Source of the DNA: Polytrichum commune
Lineage: Eukaryota; Streptophyta; Polytrichopsida; Polytrichales; Polytrichaceae
DNA length: 64,000 bases
Assembly: GCA_950295325.1 (NCBI GenBank)
Contig: OX485806.1
Coordinates: 23,436,001 to 23,500,000, forward strand
Reading direction: 5' to 3'
In this document: in pieces, positions 1 through 13,084 of the stretch
Layout: the number at the start of each line of letters is the position of its first letter
Numbering within the stretch: position 1 is the stretch's first letter
Program-made: the position numbers and the translations under genes
Notes under the pieces: model-generated
Seen by the model: the letters and a program-made list of their open reading frames with translations, nothing else
Database searches by the model: none
Told to the model about the DNA's origin: nothing

Positions 1-887
1 AAGATAATTTCCACTTAAAGTTTCTTATTACACTTGCATCTCTATTTTGAATTTTGAAACTTGAAATGATATATTGTTTGTGATATGCAATTGTTAACCA
101 AAGCAAGGTAAATCCATGTCTTGTCCATCATATTAGAGGGTGTTATTAATAAAGTCCCCCATAGGGTAGATATTGGCCAATGAGAGAGCTCTATGTAAGG
201 AGACTGAACGATCTAGAAGTCGACTTAATAGGAAAAAAACAAACAAAAAAAAGTAAAAAAAGAATAAATTGACTAGTCAACTAGTCCATGGTTGACCTAG
301 ATTTTCAAGTCAACTAGTTGGATAAAAAACAATATTTTGCCATGTAAGTCTTGTCATGCGTGATGTCCACCCCATCCTATGTGACAATCTTGAACTCGAT
401 GGGATAATTCCCAAAACTTATTGAACAAGTAGAATTATACATATGGAGTTGGTACCGTATATGAACTGGACGAATCCATCAATAATATTTCACATATAGG
501 TATGGTTATGATAACATTGAAATAAACGTTTTGAAATATATGTACATATTCACATAGTGTAAGTTAACGTTAAAATCAAAGAAAATTATCAGTATTTTCA
601 TTATATTCCATTCAAATAAACTTTGAGGATTTGCATATCATTGATGAATTTAGACACATTGAATCGCATATTGGCGGATTGGTCATAGGACTGAGTTCAC
701 TGAATGATCCATATTTTGAATGCAGTAAGAATCTAGTCAAGTTAGATATGAATCTAGCGTCCACTTGGAAATGAATGATGTAATCTCTAGGCTCATGAGA
801 AAATAGCGAGACAAATTGCCTATTGTTGGGAGTCTTTGTTCATACTAATTGGTAAAGATTGGACGCAGAACTTTGTCACACAAAGTT
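1..887. other. intergenic, no gene seen
   Basis: AT-rich sequence without a supported gene. Short reading frames here have no recognisable protein features and no consistent splice context. Confidence 0.6.
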
Positions 888-1392
888 GTGAACTTTGCTC
901 CGGGCTAGACCACATTTGCCTAGGGTTGGGCCTTGCCCTAAGCACACCTCCTTCACTGCCCAGATGAAGCTCATGTTCCCTGCCCGCTACGCCCGATTTC
1001 AAAAAATTAAATTGACCTTTCATTCTTGAAGGCCGCTTGTCCATATAACCCATATTGAGTGCACTTCATCTTCAAGGTCCAAAATCCAATATATATGTGT
1101 GTGTGACAGTGTGCGTGTGTGTGTTTCACTTCCATTGAGTAAATAAGCAACTGATTGGGACTTCATTTTTGAATTGAAACCGTCAATAAAACATGTAACT
1201 AACTTGGAAGTCAAAAATATAACAAAACCCTCATAAACACTGAGGTTATAATTTTTGTGACTTACCATTGAAAGGGTCTTTGTCATTCTAATTAAGTGTG
1301 ATGAGCATGGGCTTCATCCGGGCAGTGAAGGAGGCATACTTGGAGGGGGCCCAACCCCAGGCAAATGTGATCTAGCCTGGGGCATGAACTTC
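888..1392. mobile_element. decayed foldback (inverted-repeat) element
   Basis: The left part (about 888-978) and right part (about 1300-1392) are inverted copies of each other; both carry a block around CTAGACCACATTTGCC and a block around CTCCTTCACTGCCC. The interior (about 1022-1290) resembles the arm and interior of the Mutator-like element at 17905-18878, including the stretch around TTCTTGAAGGCCGCTTG and the following AATCCAATATATATGTG. I infer an old non-autonomous foldback transposon related to that family. A target-site duplication was not found and the ends are approximate. A (TG)n run near 1098-1122 has grown inside it. Confidence 0.5.
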
Positions 1393-2307
1393 AATTGAAT
1401 TATAGATCTTTGATGTGGCCCATAATAGTAAAATTTTAATGCATACTACAACACATTAGGTATTGGCTAGTGGATACATTATCTCACAATTGAATCTGTA
1501 GTTGCAAAATTAAACATTGGCGTACAAATTTCCAAAAGGTTTTTCAATTCAAAGCCATTCTCACATGTCATTGCTACAACATCACTCATTTTGTCAAATG
1601 TATATTGTCCTTTTCATTCTAAGATCCTCAAAGACTTAATGAAGCATGCGATAAACAAAATCCAAGCTAAGATATGCGGGTATTGATTGGTTACTTTTCT
1701 TAATTGGATACTTGTATTTAATTGATGTATGGTTAGGTGAAGATCATAGCTTAAACATCATAAAAAAACATGTGTTTATGAGAGATTGGACTACCTCTTC
1801 ACATTCTATCAATTACTCCGCACCTAGCAATGCACATAATAGAAAGGAGGTCTTATGTTGTCATCTATAACGATCAACAAATATGCACTTTCGATAACCA
1901 TAACTAAATCAGAGGTTGAGGTCGGCTTTTCAATTCGATTTAGACTAATGCTTCATCATAAAAATTTGTTAATTTAACACAAGTTTTGTTGTGTAAAATC
2001 TAGTCGGTGGAGAACATGAAAAAATAAACCAACTAACATCCACATACCTTATGGACCTTATAACCTCCATCACCTAAGCTATGTTGCCTTCAAAGGTGCT
2101 TTATCGTATATACACTTGATTGACCTGTGATGTGCCCTAAGTTAGACTCAAAATGGCCTCATGAGTCCCGGCAAAATTCTTCACTAAAATGTCAATATCC
2201 AGTAAATTGCATCCAACACACGCATCTAAGCATTGTCCTCCCTAGTACGCAAACCTATGTATTGACTTGACAAGTGACAATATAATAGAGTTATCCATAA
2301 AGTGAAG
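1393..2307. other. intergenic, no gene seen
   Basis: No supported coding region, RNA gene or clear repeat was found in this AT-rich stretch. Confidence 0.55.
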
Positions 2308-2309
2308 TA

Positions 2310-3427
2310 CACCCTAACCTTGATAATGTCACACCCTCCGTTTCACCAAAAAGTGTGATATAAACAAGGTGTGACATACTTGATAATGTCACATTTTGTG
2401 CATAATGTGATATTATCAAAAAAATGTAGAAAATCAAAATATAATTACAATTTTTTTTTAAATAACAAATACGAGACTTCAATGTTTTTGAATGTAAAAT
2501 CTAATTCAAAATTGTGAATAACAACAAGAGCACATCATAATGTGTCATTGAGATCAGGTAAAGACCTCTCACTAGAGACAAAGAAGCTTCTAATGTCACA
2601 TTGTTTTGTTGATGTCAAATGTGCAACACCAATTCTAATGAGTTTGTCATGTATCATGAAACTTCTTAGAATTTACAATCTTGAAGGTGTGTCTAATGCG
2701 AAAGCATGCAGCTCCAGCAAATTGCTTCTCGGAAATGTTTTACCAGCTCTAAATCTTCAAGGTTAAGAGGCATTTATCGACATTGGAAATGGCTACTGAA
2801 GGAATGCAACTAAGGTGCTTACCATGTGTGCGCCATCTTCAACGGCAGCCACAAAATCCTCAAGAACCACCGATTGATCAACTTCCACCTCACAATGCAA
2901 TTCTCTGAAAATGCCACAGAATGAATGCCAGCAATCTAAGTTTGAAACAGAGAAATCAATTACAAGGTCTTCAACACCGAACTGATTCAACAAGCCTCAA
3001 AGCTTCAAAAGTACCATTTAGGAAGAAACCTTGTGGATGCAGCAATTTGTTGAGGAGAGCAGCAAGAAGATGAGGGGCAGAGCAGTGTGTGGAGCGGCGA
3101 GAGGAGAGAGCATACGATGCAGGCAGAGCTGCGAGAAGTTGATCTACGAGAGAAACCGTTGCTTCTTCGGCACATGAGATTCAAGATTCAAGAACCCAAG
3201 ATTCAAGCGGAAGCAGGTGAAGATGCCGATGTCATCCATAGAATTTGTTGTCCATCCGGCCTTTTTTCATCCATGTTACTTGTTATTATCACACTTACAC
3301 TACAAATTTTGAAAAACAAATGTGACATTATCAAGGGTGATAGTGATAATAACGAGGGAGTTTTACACTATGGAAATCGGTTTCAAACTTTTAGGTGACA
3401 ATATCAAGGTGTTCTATTAACAAGTGC
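2310..3427 (-). mobile_element. pogo/Tigger-type DNA transposon, deleted copy 1
   Basis: The left edge is TA followed by CACCCTAACCTTGATAATGTC, the same terminal repeat as the better copy at 9974-11707, so this copy lies in the opposite orientation. Bases 2310-2655 are the reverse complement of the 3' end of copy 2, including the transposase C-terminus and the sub-terminal TTGATAATGTCACA motifs. Bases about 3110-3427 match the 5' terminal region of copy 2. The 5' terminus stops at 3427 and lacks the outermost ~25 bp, so the second TA is not seen. The middle (about 2660-3110) has no similarity to the transposase in copy 2 and may be captured DNA. TA target choice and terminal repeats fit the Tc1/mariner-pogo superfamily. 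It cannot encode a transposase. Confidence 0.8.
2793..2993 (-). other. 66-codon frame in transposon filler, possible captured exon
   Basis: Within the non-transposon filler of copy 1 the minus strand has an open frame starting MLNQFGVEDLVIDFSVSNLD and reaching GAHM at about 2825. There the DNA reads ATG|GTAAGC, a good splice-donor-like junction. The acidic/hydrophobic composition and the donor suggest a piece of a host exon picked up by the transposon. I do not recognise the protein. Chance reading frame remains possible. Confidence 0.3.
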
Positions 3428-4771
3428 CAAACCCCGAGTCTCTGAGAATTAACATGATGTCACCCAAGTTTCAAATCGTTATACGCAAGAGTGTTGTTGG
3501 GTTACTAAAAAATGGTTTTTTAGCTTGTCCTATTAGGATGGGTGGGATTGTATTATAACATAGGCGCCTATTCCTGATCAGGAATCTATCAACAATCTGA
3601 AGGGTATTGGAATTTCGATCAAGCTCGAATTGAATTTTAATTAGGCTCAAAATTGAATTTGGATCAAGTTGGGATTGAATTTTGACCAAGCAACAACCGA
3701 TAGTGCTATGACATCTGTCTTAGTTTTGTGTGCTAAAGTGAGGAGGACTGAGTGGTTATGATAGACTCTAGACATTGGTAATATTTTCGGGCCGACTGTC
3801 GGTTTTAAAATTTCATAGTAATATCCATTTAAGGAATAAAATTACCAACAAAATTGTAATCCTCTTGATTTCTATCTTCCTACAAGGGAAGTTTTGCACC
3901 GCCTTATACTTCTCCAGATTTGGTGCCTAATCTTTGTAGTGATCGGTTATGGGTAACTCTATTCTACTAGGATGGATGGGCAAGTTATCCTTGTATAGGC
4001 CGATCCAGGATTTAGGATAGCGGGTCCCATGCACATACCCTATTTTAGATCTTTATTTTTTTTCTCAAAGTCTGAGAGGTGAAAAAAGGAGGTCCCACAA
4101 ATTTCACCCAACTTTCAAAAGAAGCTCCAAAACACGGCAAACAAGCGAGCTCTTAATTAGAAAGTTTTCTCAAAGAAGGATCAAACCCACACTTTTGTCA
4201 TGCTTTAAGGGACTTTACAAATAAGTTTATTAGTTTGTGCCTTGGACTTGGAGGTTCACTACACAGCTAATTGAATTGTATTGTCATAGTTAATTCTCAA
4301 GTATGTCTTATATATTATGAGCTTTGTGCCACATATCAAGGGTTGCCTAACTTCATAGGTACACAAGATAGATGATGTTAAAACGGTCACCTTGAGGGCT
4401 ACATATCACAGGTAAGGTACTCTATAGGATTTTTTTGCACCGCGAGTAGTGGAGGGATATATGTTTAAGGGTTATTTACTCCAAAACATGAATTAAAAGT
4501 TCCCTATAATTATATAATTCTCTAAAACAACTTATTTGTTTGCATCCTATCATAACTTATATTTCATATTCCAATACAATTTATTATAATCTATATTCTT
4601 TTTAAAGTACTATATATAAAGTAATCCTTGTCTACACATATTGTTGTATACATATAAAATCCTTGTCCATAGATACAATTGCGAACATAGTTTCATACAA
4701 GCCACTGCATTTCATTTCATTGCTAAAAAGTTGTGCTTGAGGATCATCTCACACATCATAATAATTGCCGC
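3428..4771. other. intergenic, no gene seen
   Basis: AT-rich DNA without a supported gene or clear repeat. Confidence 0.55.
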
Positions 4772-5702
4772 GCACCTCTCCATGATGAGTATCCACAACA
4801 CCATGTGCACAAACATGACCTTGGAGTGACACCCAAGACTTGTGGCGCCATAGGTGAGAGGGTCCAAGTGATTCTAGTGTGGGTGAGGGCCCCGGATATT
4901 GACAGTGCCTCTCACCCACGGAGACTAGGAATCATGAGGGTAAGGCCATGAGTATCGAGTAGCTTATGATGTCTGAATTCTAGAATGCTCAAGAACTCCC
5001 TAATCGGAGGTAGGGGGCGCTACGACGTGGGAGTGGCGCCCAAGACTGTTGTGGTTAGAATAACCATAACTTCCACAATGCTTGACTGAATGGGGCAAGT
5101 GAGGAGTCTATCGGCATCTACACAAAGAATAATGTTGATGGATTGGTTATTAGATAGTATCGGAGATCCGATAATGAAGTTATGAAGGTTTGAAGCTATT
5201 GGGGTGACTCCTGCTCCAATAGCTAAGGGAAAATGTTAACCTCGCTCCAACTCTCAGGATAGAGACAAAATGTTACTTGACAGTAGGGTAGGGGCCTTGC
5301 CCAAAGCCCTAGAGGCATACATGGGGAGGCAACGTTGCCAACTGACCCCACTCGCCGTAAAACAACACCGCCTCTACATGTGTTGGCCCAACGTGGGGGT
5401 ATAGTTGCCAAATATGCATTGGGTTGTTGTAGTGTTGCTCCGGCAATGCGATGATCAACTCAAGATTGCACTTTCATGAATGGAAGTCCACACCTAAGGG
5501 TTGGCTACCTACCAAGAGGAGAATCCTGAATGCATGTGTAGGAGGGTTTGGTAACCAAGCCATGAGCTTGGAAGTTGGTATGGGGAGCTAACCATGCGCA
5601 TGTGTGGGATGTGCAAGGTTAGCACTCGTGACACCTACTAGAGTTGGGAAACGGTGAAGATAGGTTAAGGGGAGCTAGCAAGGGTCGTAACAACAACCAA
5701 TT
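4772..5702 (+). repeat. long inverted repeat, arm A
   Basis: This ~930-bp block is the diverged inverted counterpart of 8218-9208. Matching stretches run along its whole length: near 4795 (CCACAACACCATG), 4960 (GAGTAGCTTATG), 5105 (GAGGAGTCTAT), 5525 (TGTGTAGGAGGGTTTGG) and 5660 (AACGGTGAAGATA). Arm A and arm B are separated by ~2.5 kb. They may be the ends of one large foldback element or two opposite insertions of one repeat family. No transposon protein is encoded, so the family is unresolved. Confidence 0.7.
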
Positions 5703-8217
5703 TTTTTCACATATGTCAAACATGCTTTTCATCCATCCAATGTGCAACATGCTTAGAAACATATCATACTAGACCTAAACCCTAGGATCCTAAAATTTAA
5801 CCCGTATATTCATTCCACTAAAAAGTAATGGCCGACATTTTATACCTATCCACTTTACTTGAAATAGGATTGTCTACTTTTAATGAACCCTTCATTATTT
5901 GGAATTCCTTTAGGATTTTTATTTCAAATGATTGTTAATTCTCCCTATATTATGCCACACATCGTTTGTAAAATGTAGTAGGCACCCTACCCAAGTTGCG
6001 GATAAGTATTGTTAGTAGTCTAAGTTGACAAAGGATTGAAGATTCAATGTTGCATCAAAATATGTATTATTTGAGTTTTATACACAAGAGTTATGAAGGT
6101 TCAAAATTCTATTGGTAGATGATGATCCAAAACCAACTTGAAAATTTGGTGTCAATGTGGTAGATATTCTCATAATCATTTATGTAGGCTAATATGTGCA
6201 ACTAGGTTGTTGCTTTACTGATGCAAACTACCTAAGTTGGGTCAAAACCAAATCTCAAGAATTTTAGAGTATATAAGACAATTCTTATTGTGCAAGATTT
6301 TAGAGCGTTGGTTTTGAGTTGGGGTTGGTGTCACCACCATCTACCTTACTACTCCTTGACAATGTGCATTGTAGCATCCATCATTGGTGAGTTGTGCAGT
6401 GAAAGATAAGGTATTATTTAAGATTTCAAAGTAAAAAATTTATTAATTTATTAAACATTAAGGTATTAAAAACACTATTGAAAATATAATAGGTATATTT
6501 CAAGAACACTCATCAAATATGAAAAATATCTCATGACTATGCACATTGTTTCATATTTACCCCCCCCCCCCTTGAAAATGCTCCATTAACCAGTTATCAC
6601 ATGTGACCCCCCTGAAATTACAAGGGAGTTACCCACCGTGAAGTGGTGACACTAATTGTGATAGATTTTCTTCTTCTCCTTCGACTTTTATGGCCCTTGG
6701 CACAACTTTTAAGCCAATCATGGCCTCTCATCCTTATTCCACTATCTCCGAATGGTCGGCACATATGCATGTCCACGATCTTTTTTCAATGAATGCAGTA
6801 ACTAGGGATTCGGTGTACCTATCAAATGGGCTTGGGTGGTGGCAAAAAGTACTAAAACACTATAGTGTTACCATATCCGTATCAAACATTAAAAGTCACG
6901 TAACAATAGATTCGAAGACTTGGTGTGATATAACATATGAAGACTTCATATCATGTACAAATTAATGTGAGTCTAAGAAAGGGCAATTTCAGTTATCAAT
7001 GTACACAATATACACAAGGAGAGGTAGTGTTTTTCTTCTTCTTATTTATTCATTTAGAAAGGTTATTAAGAATTTTGAAGGAAAGGTATATGTAGAAAAG
7101 GGGACCTTAAGATTAGAGGAAAATTTGACAATATATGTTTTATCCAAATGATGTGTGCTTTAGGGTCATATTATTATCAAATACGTCTATGGATGATAAA
7201 AGTGTTCAATAGTTTTGTCATTGGAGAATGAAAGTGTATTGTATATGTAATAATTTTTTTTCCATGATTGATATTTTGTATATGTAATGGGGGCATTTAT
7301 CACATTATATTGAAAAAATTAGTACAAATACATGGGTCCATTTTCTAGCCTACCTTTTAATATATATATATATAAACATACAATTATTTTCTTCATAAAT
7401 TTCTCTTATAAAGAGGGTTTTATTGATGAATTCATAATCACACATGCACTTTGTTTAGGTTTCTATTCATTATAGTTAAAGACATGGAAGTGCCCAAAGA
7501 AGTTTCAAGAACAAATTATAATCTACACTAAGAAACCACATACACAACTCATAGAATCCAGAGGCCTCCCAATAAAAAAACTATTTTACATGTTGAAGTG
7601 GAGGCCTTTTAATGTTTAAAATGCATTTCAAATTTCTACCAAGAGACCCCACACTTATTACATAACATTGGGAGGCCTCCTGATGCTGTGATTTCAATCT
7701 AAATGTCCAAAATCATAACATATTGGGAGTCATTGCTTCTACAAAAAAACATCATATTTTATGAGGTTTACTCACGTCGTTAACTTTCTCCCACACCTTC
7801 TCCTTTATCTAAGATGAGTTGACACAACCTTTTGCATCTTTTAAGTCCATTTCTAGAAACTCCAGGGCGTTGCAATGGAGGGGGGTAGAATACAAGCTGC
7901 AAGATGCTCAAAAGACACTCAAGGGTGTTGCAAAGGAGGCAAAACGCAAGGAGGCCCATGATGATGATGATTTTGACATTGTGATGTACACTGAAACCTT
8001 AATGAGATTGGAGGCCCTTCCAACATTCAACTAGCATCGGGAGACCTCTTGGTGCTACAAGATGTATCACAATCTCTTGGTTAATTTCCAACTCACTTGC
8101 CTTTTTGATGTTATTGATGTAGCTACAACCATGTCTCCTCCTTCCTTGCATCAAGAGGCCTCTTGATGCACGGAGATCGGCAAACTTTATGCCTCCTCAT
8201 CCACCTTCATCACAAAA
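5703..8217. other. spacer between inverted arms, repeat-rich, no gene
   Basis: AT-rich DNA between arms A and B. It contains a run of 12 C at 6560-6571 and a (TA)n run near 7361-7372. A motif around GGGAGGCCTCYTGATGC recurs at about 7561, 7672, 8038 and 8152, and in a weaker form at 12103. No coding region could be supported. Confidence 0.5.
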
Positions 8218-9208
8218 GTTTGATTGTTGTGATTCTTGCTAGCTTGCCTTAATTTATCTTCACCGGTTTGCAACTCTAACAAGTGTCACGAGCGCTAGCC
8301 CTACACATCCCACACACACGTATGGTTAGCTCCTCATACCAACCTCCAAGCTCATAGCTTTGTTTACCAAACCCTCCTACACATGCATTTGAGACTGTCC
8401 CTTGGGTAGGTAGCCAATGGTTAAGTGCGGACTTCCATTTATGTCCATCCAATCTTGAGTTGATCATCGCATTGCTAGAGTAAAACTACAACAACCCAAA
8501 TCATACTTGGCAACTTCGCCCCCACGTTGGGCCAAGTTGTTGTGCAGCGGGCAGGGTCGGTCCGCAAAGCCGCCTCCCCATATAAACCTCTAGGACTCAA
8601 CGCAAGGGCCCCTACCCCACCGTCAAATAACCTTTTGTCTCTCTTCTAAGGTTTGGGGCTAGGTAGACGTTATCCCTTAGTTGTTGGGGCTGGAGCCTCC
8701 AACAACTTCAAACCTCCATAACTTTATTGTACAATCTCCGATTCTATCCAACAACTAGTCCATCGACATCTACTGTTTGCGTAAATACTAATAGACTCCT
8801 CACTTGACCCATTCGGGCAAGTGTTGCGGGAGTTATGGCTATCCCAAACTTAGCAGTCTTGGACGCGACTCCTGAGTCACTGCTGTCCCACCACAACGCC
8901 CCCTGGAGTGCTGGGCGCTGTCCCTAGGCAACTCCCCACTCAAATTGCTATATCTCCTATCTCACCTCCAATTGGAGAGTTCTTGAGCATTTTAGAATTC
9001 GGACACCATAAGCTACTCAATGCTCATGGCCTTACCCTCGTGACTCCTAATCTCCGTGGGTGGGAGGCATTCTCAACGCCCGGGGCCCTCACCCACACTA
9101 GGATCACTTGGCCCCTTTCACCTATGGCGCCACAAGTCCCGGGTGTCATTCTGGGGTCCCCTTTGTGCCCATGGTGTTGTGGGTACTCCTCATGGAGTGC
9201 TGCATGAC
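8218..9208 (-). repeat. long inverted repeat, arm B
   Basis: Reverse-complement partner of 4772-5702, slightly longer and somewhat diverged. The inner edge near 8218-8290 matches the inner edge of arm A (motif GGTGAAGATA and the flanking AGCTAGCAAG). The outer edge near 9170-9208 matches the outer edge of arm A (CACAACACCATG). No protein is encoded. Confidence 0.7.
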
Positions 9209-9971
9209 ATGGATGTTGGTTCGCTTAGTCAAATTGAGCTCCTCTGTTGTGAATTTGAGGAAGATGATTTTTTGGAAATCATTACACCACATTCACAATC
9301 TCTTGTCATTCTAACCTACCTCCTCAACCTGCTCCCTAGAAATTGAAGTCTCAAATGTTTGGAGGTCTAGTTGGCAGGAATAGTTCTAATTCAAGTGCTC
9401 CCAATATAAGGTCACCTCATGGCAATACCAAAGAGAACAAGAAGATTGTTGAGTTGTTGTTGCAGAGGCAACAATTCTATAGGAAACATGAACCGCACAA
9501 ATGTCTCCAAGGGTGTGTTTCATATATACATATTTCTTACTTCAATGCTCAATTGGATTGTTATGTTGGAAGACTAGGAAGTCCCCTGATGGTCGGTTCT
9601 TCACAAAAGTAGTTGTATTGGGAGAGGTTGATTTATTCATTCTCTGAAAGTTTTGTTAGATTGTCTTGCAACATCGAGTGAATTGCCTCCTAGTCCATTA
9701 GTGCGCCATCTATAAGATATTTTCAAGCTTTTGATTTGAATGGTTTTTTGTGCTCAAAACCATTTGGTAAGAACATACATGTTTATATTGTGACGGGGCA
9801 TGTATGAGCTTCTAGACCAGTGCTACGGGAAGGTTGAGGTCTTCTTCTGGACTTTTACTTGGAAGACAAAAATCAAGCATACAATTGACGCCCTAATGCA
9901 GTCAATGCGGATACTTCAAGTTTGATGAATAAGTTGGATTATTGTGTCATGATCAATGTAGTGTTTCCAAG
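9209..9971. other. intergenic, no gene seen
   Basis: Short frames only; no recognisable protein, RNA gene or repeat boundary was found. Confidence 0.5.
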
Positions 9972-9973
9972 TA

Positions 9974-11707
9974 CACCCTAACCTTGATAATATCACACTT
10001 GTTAATAGAACACCTTGATATTGTCACCTAAAGTTTGAAACCGATTTCCATAGTGTAAAACTCCCTCGTTATTATCACTATCACCCTTGATAATGTCACA
10101 TTTGTTTTTCAAAATTTGTAGTGTAAGTGTGATAATAACAAGTAACATGGATGAAAAAAGGCCGGATGGACAACAAATTCTATGGATGACGTCGGCATCT
10201 TCACCTGCTTCCGCTTGTATCTTGGGTTCTTGAATCTGGAATCTCATGTGCCGAAGAAGCAACGGTTTCTCTCGCAGATCAACTTCTCGCAGCTCCGCCT
10301 GCATCGTATGATGAGACAGGTTTGTATTATAGTGCCTCTCCTTATAAGACTTTGAATATTGGGAAGGCGAAAGGAAATAAGAGCAAGAAGGACCGTGTGA
10401 CATTGGGGCATTGCACTAATATCTCAGGGAAGGAGCAATTGAAGCTTGTTTTCATTCACAAAGCATCGCGTCCCAGATGCTTTCCTCGGAATTTTGATCC
10501 AAATAGGACAGTACACTATTATTCTTACAATTCAGCCTAGATGAATGGTGATGTTTTTACACATTGGGTGAAGAGTGAGAACCGAAGAATGGCATTGAAA
10601 GACAGAAAGATTTGCATTATTATGGATAATGCAAGAAGCCATGATATTCATGGTGAGGTCAAGAAAGTTATAGATGGGTTTCATGATTTTGTACTCTCCC
10701 ATATCACTATCTTGTTCCTTCCACCAAATGTGACTTCAGTTGTTCAGCCTTTGGATCAAGGAGTGATTGCAGAATTCAAAATGTGCTATAAGCGCAAGCT
10801 TGTTGCCTGGACTTTGCAACAAATTGATTACAACTCAAATGAAGATTTGGAGAAATTGAATGTTGATGTATTTCAAACTATGTTATGGTGTGTGGCGGCA
10901 TGGCATGAATTAGATGATCAAACCATTAGAAATTGTTGGAGAAAGTCCGCCATATTGCCTGCAAAGTGGAATGCAGATATAAACAATCTTGATGAACGTA
11001 TGAAGTCCAAAATGGAGGAAGCAACTTTGGAATTGGGTAGACTCATCGCCGCATTAAATTTGGGTTTGGATGTTGAAGGCAAGCCTGTAGAAAAGCTTTG
11101 TCCTTTGGAGTACATAAACATGGAAGGTGAAGATGATTTTGAGGTGGAATTTTCTACTGAGGAGCTTGTGCAATTAGTGCAAGATGGCGAACAAGTTCTT
11201 GATTCCATGGAAGTGGACCCATTGATTGTTGATAGCAGTGATGATGAGTCCAAAGTAGTGAAGCTAAGCGATGCACAAAAATATGCTAAAGATGTTTTGA
11301 ATTTTATGGCTAGCCAAGGTTCTCAGATTTTCAGCACTCATGTGTTGTTAGAAATGGAAAAAATCCATGACAAACTCATTAGAATTGGTGTTGAACATTT
11401 AACATCAACAAAACAATGTGACATTAGAAGCTTCTTTGTCTCTAGTGAGAGGTCTTTACCTGATCTCAATGACACATTATGATGTGCTCTTGTTGTTATT
11501 CACAATTTTGAATTAGATTTTACATTGGTAAACATTGAAGTCTCGTATTTGTTATTTTAAAAAAATTGTAATTATATTTTGATTTTCTACATATATTTTG
11601 ATAATATCACATTATGCACAAAATGTGACATTATCAAGTATGTCACACCTTGTTTATATCACACTTTTTGGTGAAACGGAGGGTGTGACATTATCAAGGT
11701 TAGGGTG
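9974..11707 (+). mobile_element. pogo/Tigger-type DNA transposon, copy 2
   Basis: A 1734-bp element with terminal inverted repeats CACCCTAACCTTGATAAT and its complement, flanked on both sides by TA (9972-9973 and 11708-11709), the target duplication of Tc1/mariner-pogo elements. Both ends carry several extra copies of a TTGATAATGTCACA-like motif, probably transposase binding sites. The interior holds the catalytic part of a DDD transposase (10310-11482) but no N-terminal helix-turn-helix (CENP-B/Psq-like) part. The 5' terminal region joins directly to the first catalytic Asp, so an internal deletion removed the N-terminal half. Copy 1 at 2310-3427 belongs to the same family. Confidence 0.88.
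10310..11482 (+). pseudogene. pogo-type transposase, catalytic domain only
   Basis: The frame opens at the motif DETGLYYS (10310) and reads through GKAKGNKSKKDRVTLG, IIMDNARSH and FLPPNVTSVVQPLDQGV to a stop at 11480-11482. These are the DDE_1-type motifs of pogo/Tigger/CENP-B-related transposases, with the three catalytic Asp in DETG, MDN and PLDQGV all visible. The N-terminal DNA-binding region is absent because of an internal deletion. A TAG at 10538-10540 interrupts the frame between YYSYNSA and MNGDVFTHW, where family members usually have Trp. A TGG to TAG change is the simplest explanation. The C-terminal ~150 residues are acidic. Acts on transposon ends in the nucleus when intact; here it is a dead copy, unless translation starts at the internal Met at 10541. 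Confidence 0.88.
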
Positions 11708-11709
11708 TA

Positions 11710-13084
11710 CAAGGATGAACCAGACCAACCCAATTTGTTGAAAGATGTGGGCTTTATGGTTGAGCAATGCCATGTCACATGATGTTTTATTGTACATAAT
11801 ACCTTAGATGTAAATTGTCTTAATAATCAGAGTTAGGCAATCCATCTCATCACTTTAAGACTTGATGTGAATTTCAGCAACAATTACCTCCTCGGGACAT
11901 CATGGGATTGGTTGGAAAAAAACTTCTTTTTTCAAACATGGATGGCCACAAAGTTTGTGGAAAAGAATCTTCTCCGAGATGGGAAGTCCCAAATTCGTAA
12001 GTCGATTCTCGCCACATGAAAGTCATGGCTGGCTACTCCAAGGTACATTGCATGCTAGATGTCAATAGAGCAAAGGAGTTGTAACCAAAGTAATAAAATT
12101 GGGAGATCTCTTGATGCATTTTCCAGGGTTTCATTGTGTTATGACATTTTTTAAGTTTCAAAGGAAAGTTCACTCAAAAGAAAGGAAAGTAGTGATTTTG
12201 CTCCCCCCTGTAAACTATGTCGTGGAACATTCATGAGATTATTGTGCTTGCTTTGGAGGACATTGTTGGATCAACGCCACATGTTCCTCAGTTCTTTGGC
12301 ATTATGGGATAATCCATACATGCCAATTACTTTTGTAATGTGGTTTGCCACATATTCACAAGATGCAATTCATGTTTTTCTCCATAGAGTTCCCATATAT
12401 ACGGGATTTCATTTCATACTTACCCACGCACGTCATTTAGGTTTCCAATGAAGCGTCCACACCCAAAGTCATGACTGAGATTTCATTTCCTTTGGAATCT
12501 GGTGATCATGATCCTGGATGGGGATATCTCCTTATGGACCTCCTCTTGAGTAGGCCACCTCATGCCAAATTGTGTCACAGTCAGGCATCACAAGTCCCCT
12601 GGGCCCCTAGTACAACTATTGTCCACTAATTTTTTTTAGAGTTTCTTTCAATTAATTTCTCAAATCAATTGATATTAAGCTAATTGTTTTGAAATTTAGA
12701 CTCTTGAATTGTCTAAATTTAGTTCAATACATGTTTGTCATCACATTGAGCTCCCTAAAACAAGAAATTTGGGATACTCCTCAACAATTCTTTCACATTG
12801 AGTGTCAATTGATGAAAAAGTGACACATGACAACGGTATATTTCGGTAATGAAATTGAAGTTATTTAAAACCCATTTATGACAAAATGAGGAGAAAATTA
12901 ATCATTTATAATGCTCGTGACATTCTCATAGTTGTTACTAAAGAGGAATGGTCACACCTACTCACTATGGGCATTATGTGGTCTTACCATAAGTTCCCAC
13001 TCACTAAATAAAGTATACGATCTATGAAGGTAGTAGATTATAGGTCCGTTCCATTGAAGAAATTGCAGTGATTTAGTGATCGAG
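11710..13084. other. intergenic, no gene seen
   Basis: No supported coding region. The stretch near 12090-12130 resembles the GGGAGGCCTCYTGATGC motif region at 7664, which points to a shared dispersed repeat. Confidence 0.5.

Noticed and set aside
10002-10403. 133-codon minus frame, with a similar frame at 3087-3398
   Set aside because: Both are the same terminal non-coding region of the two pogo copies, kept similar by shared origin, and antisense to the transposase in copy 2.
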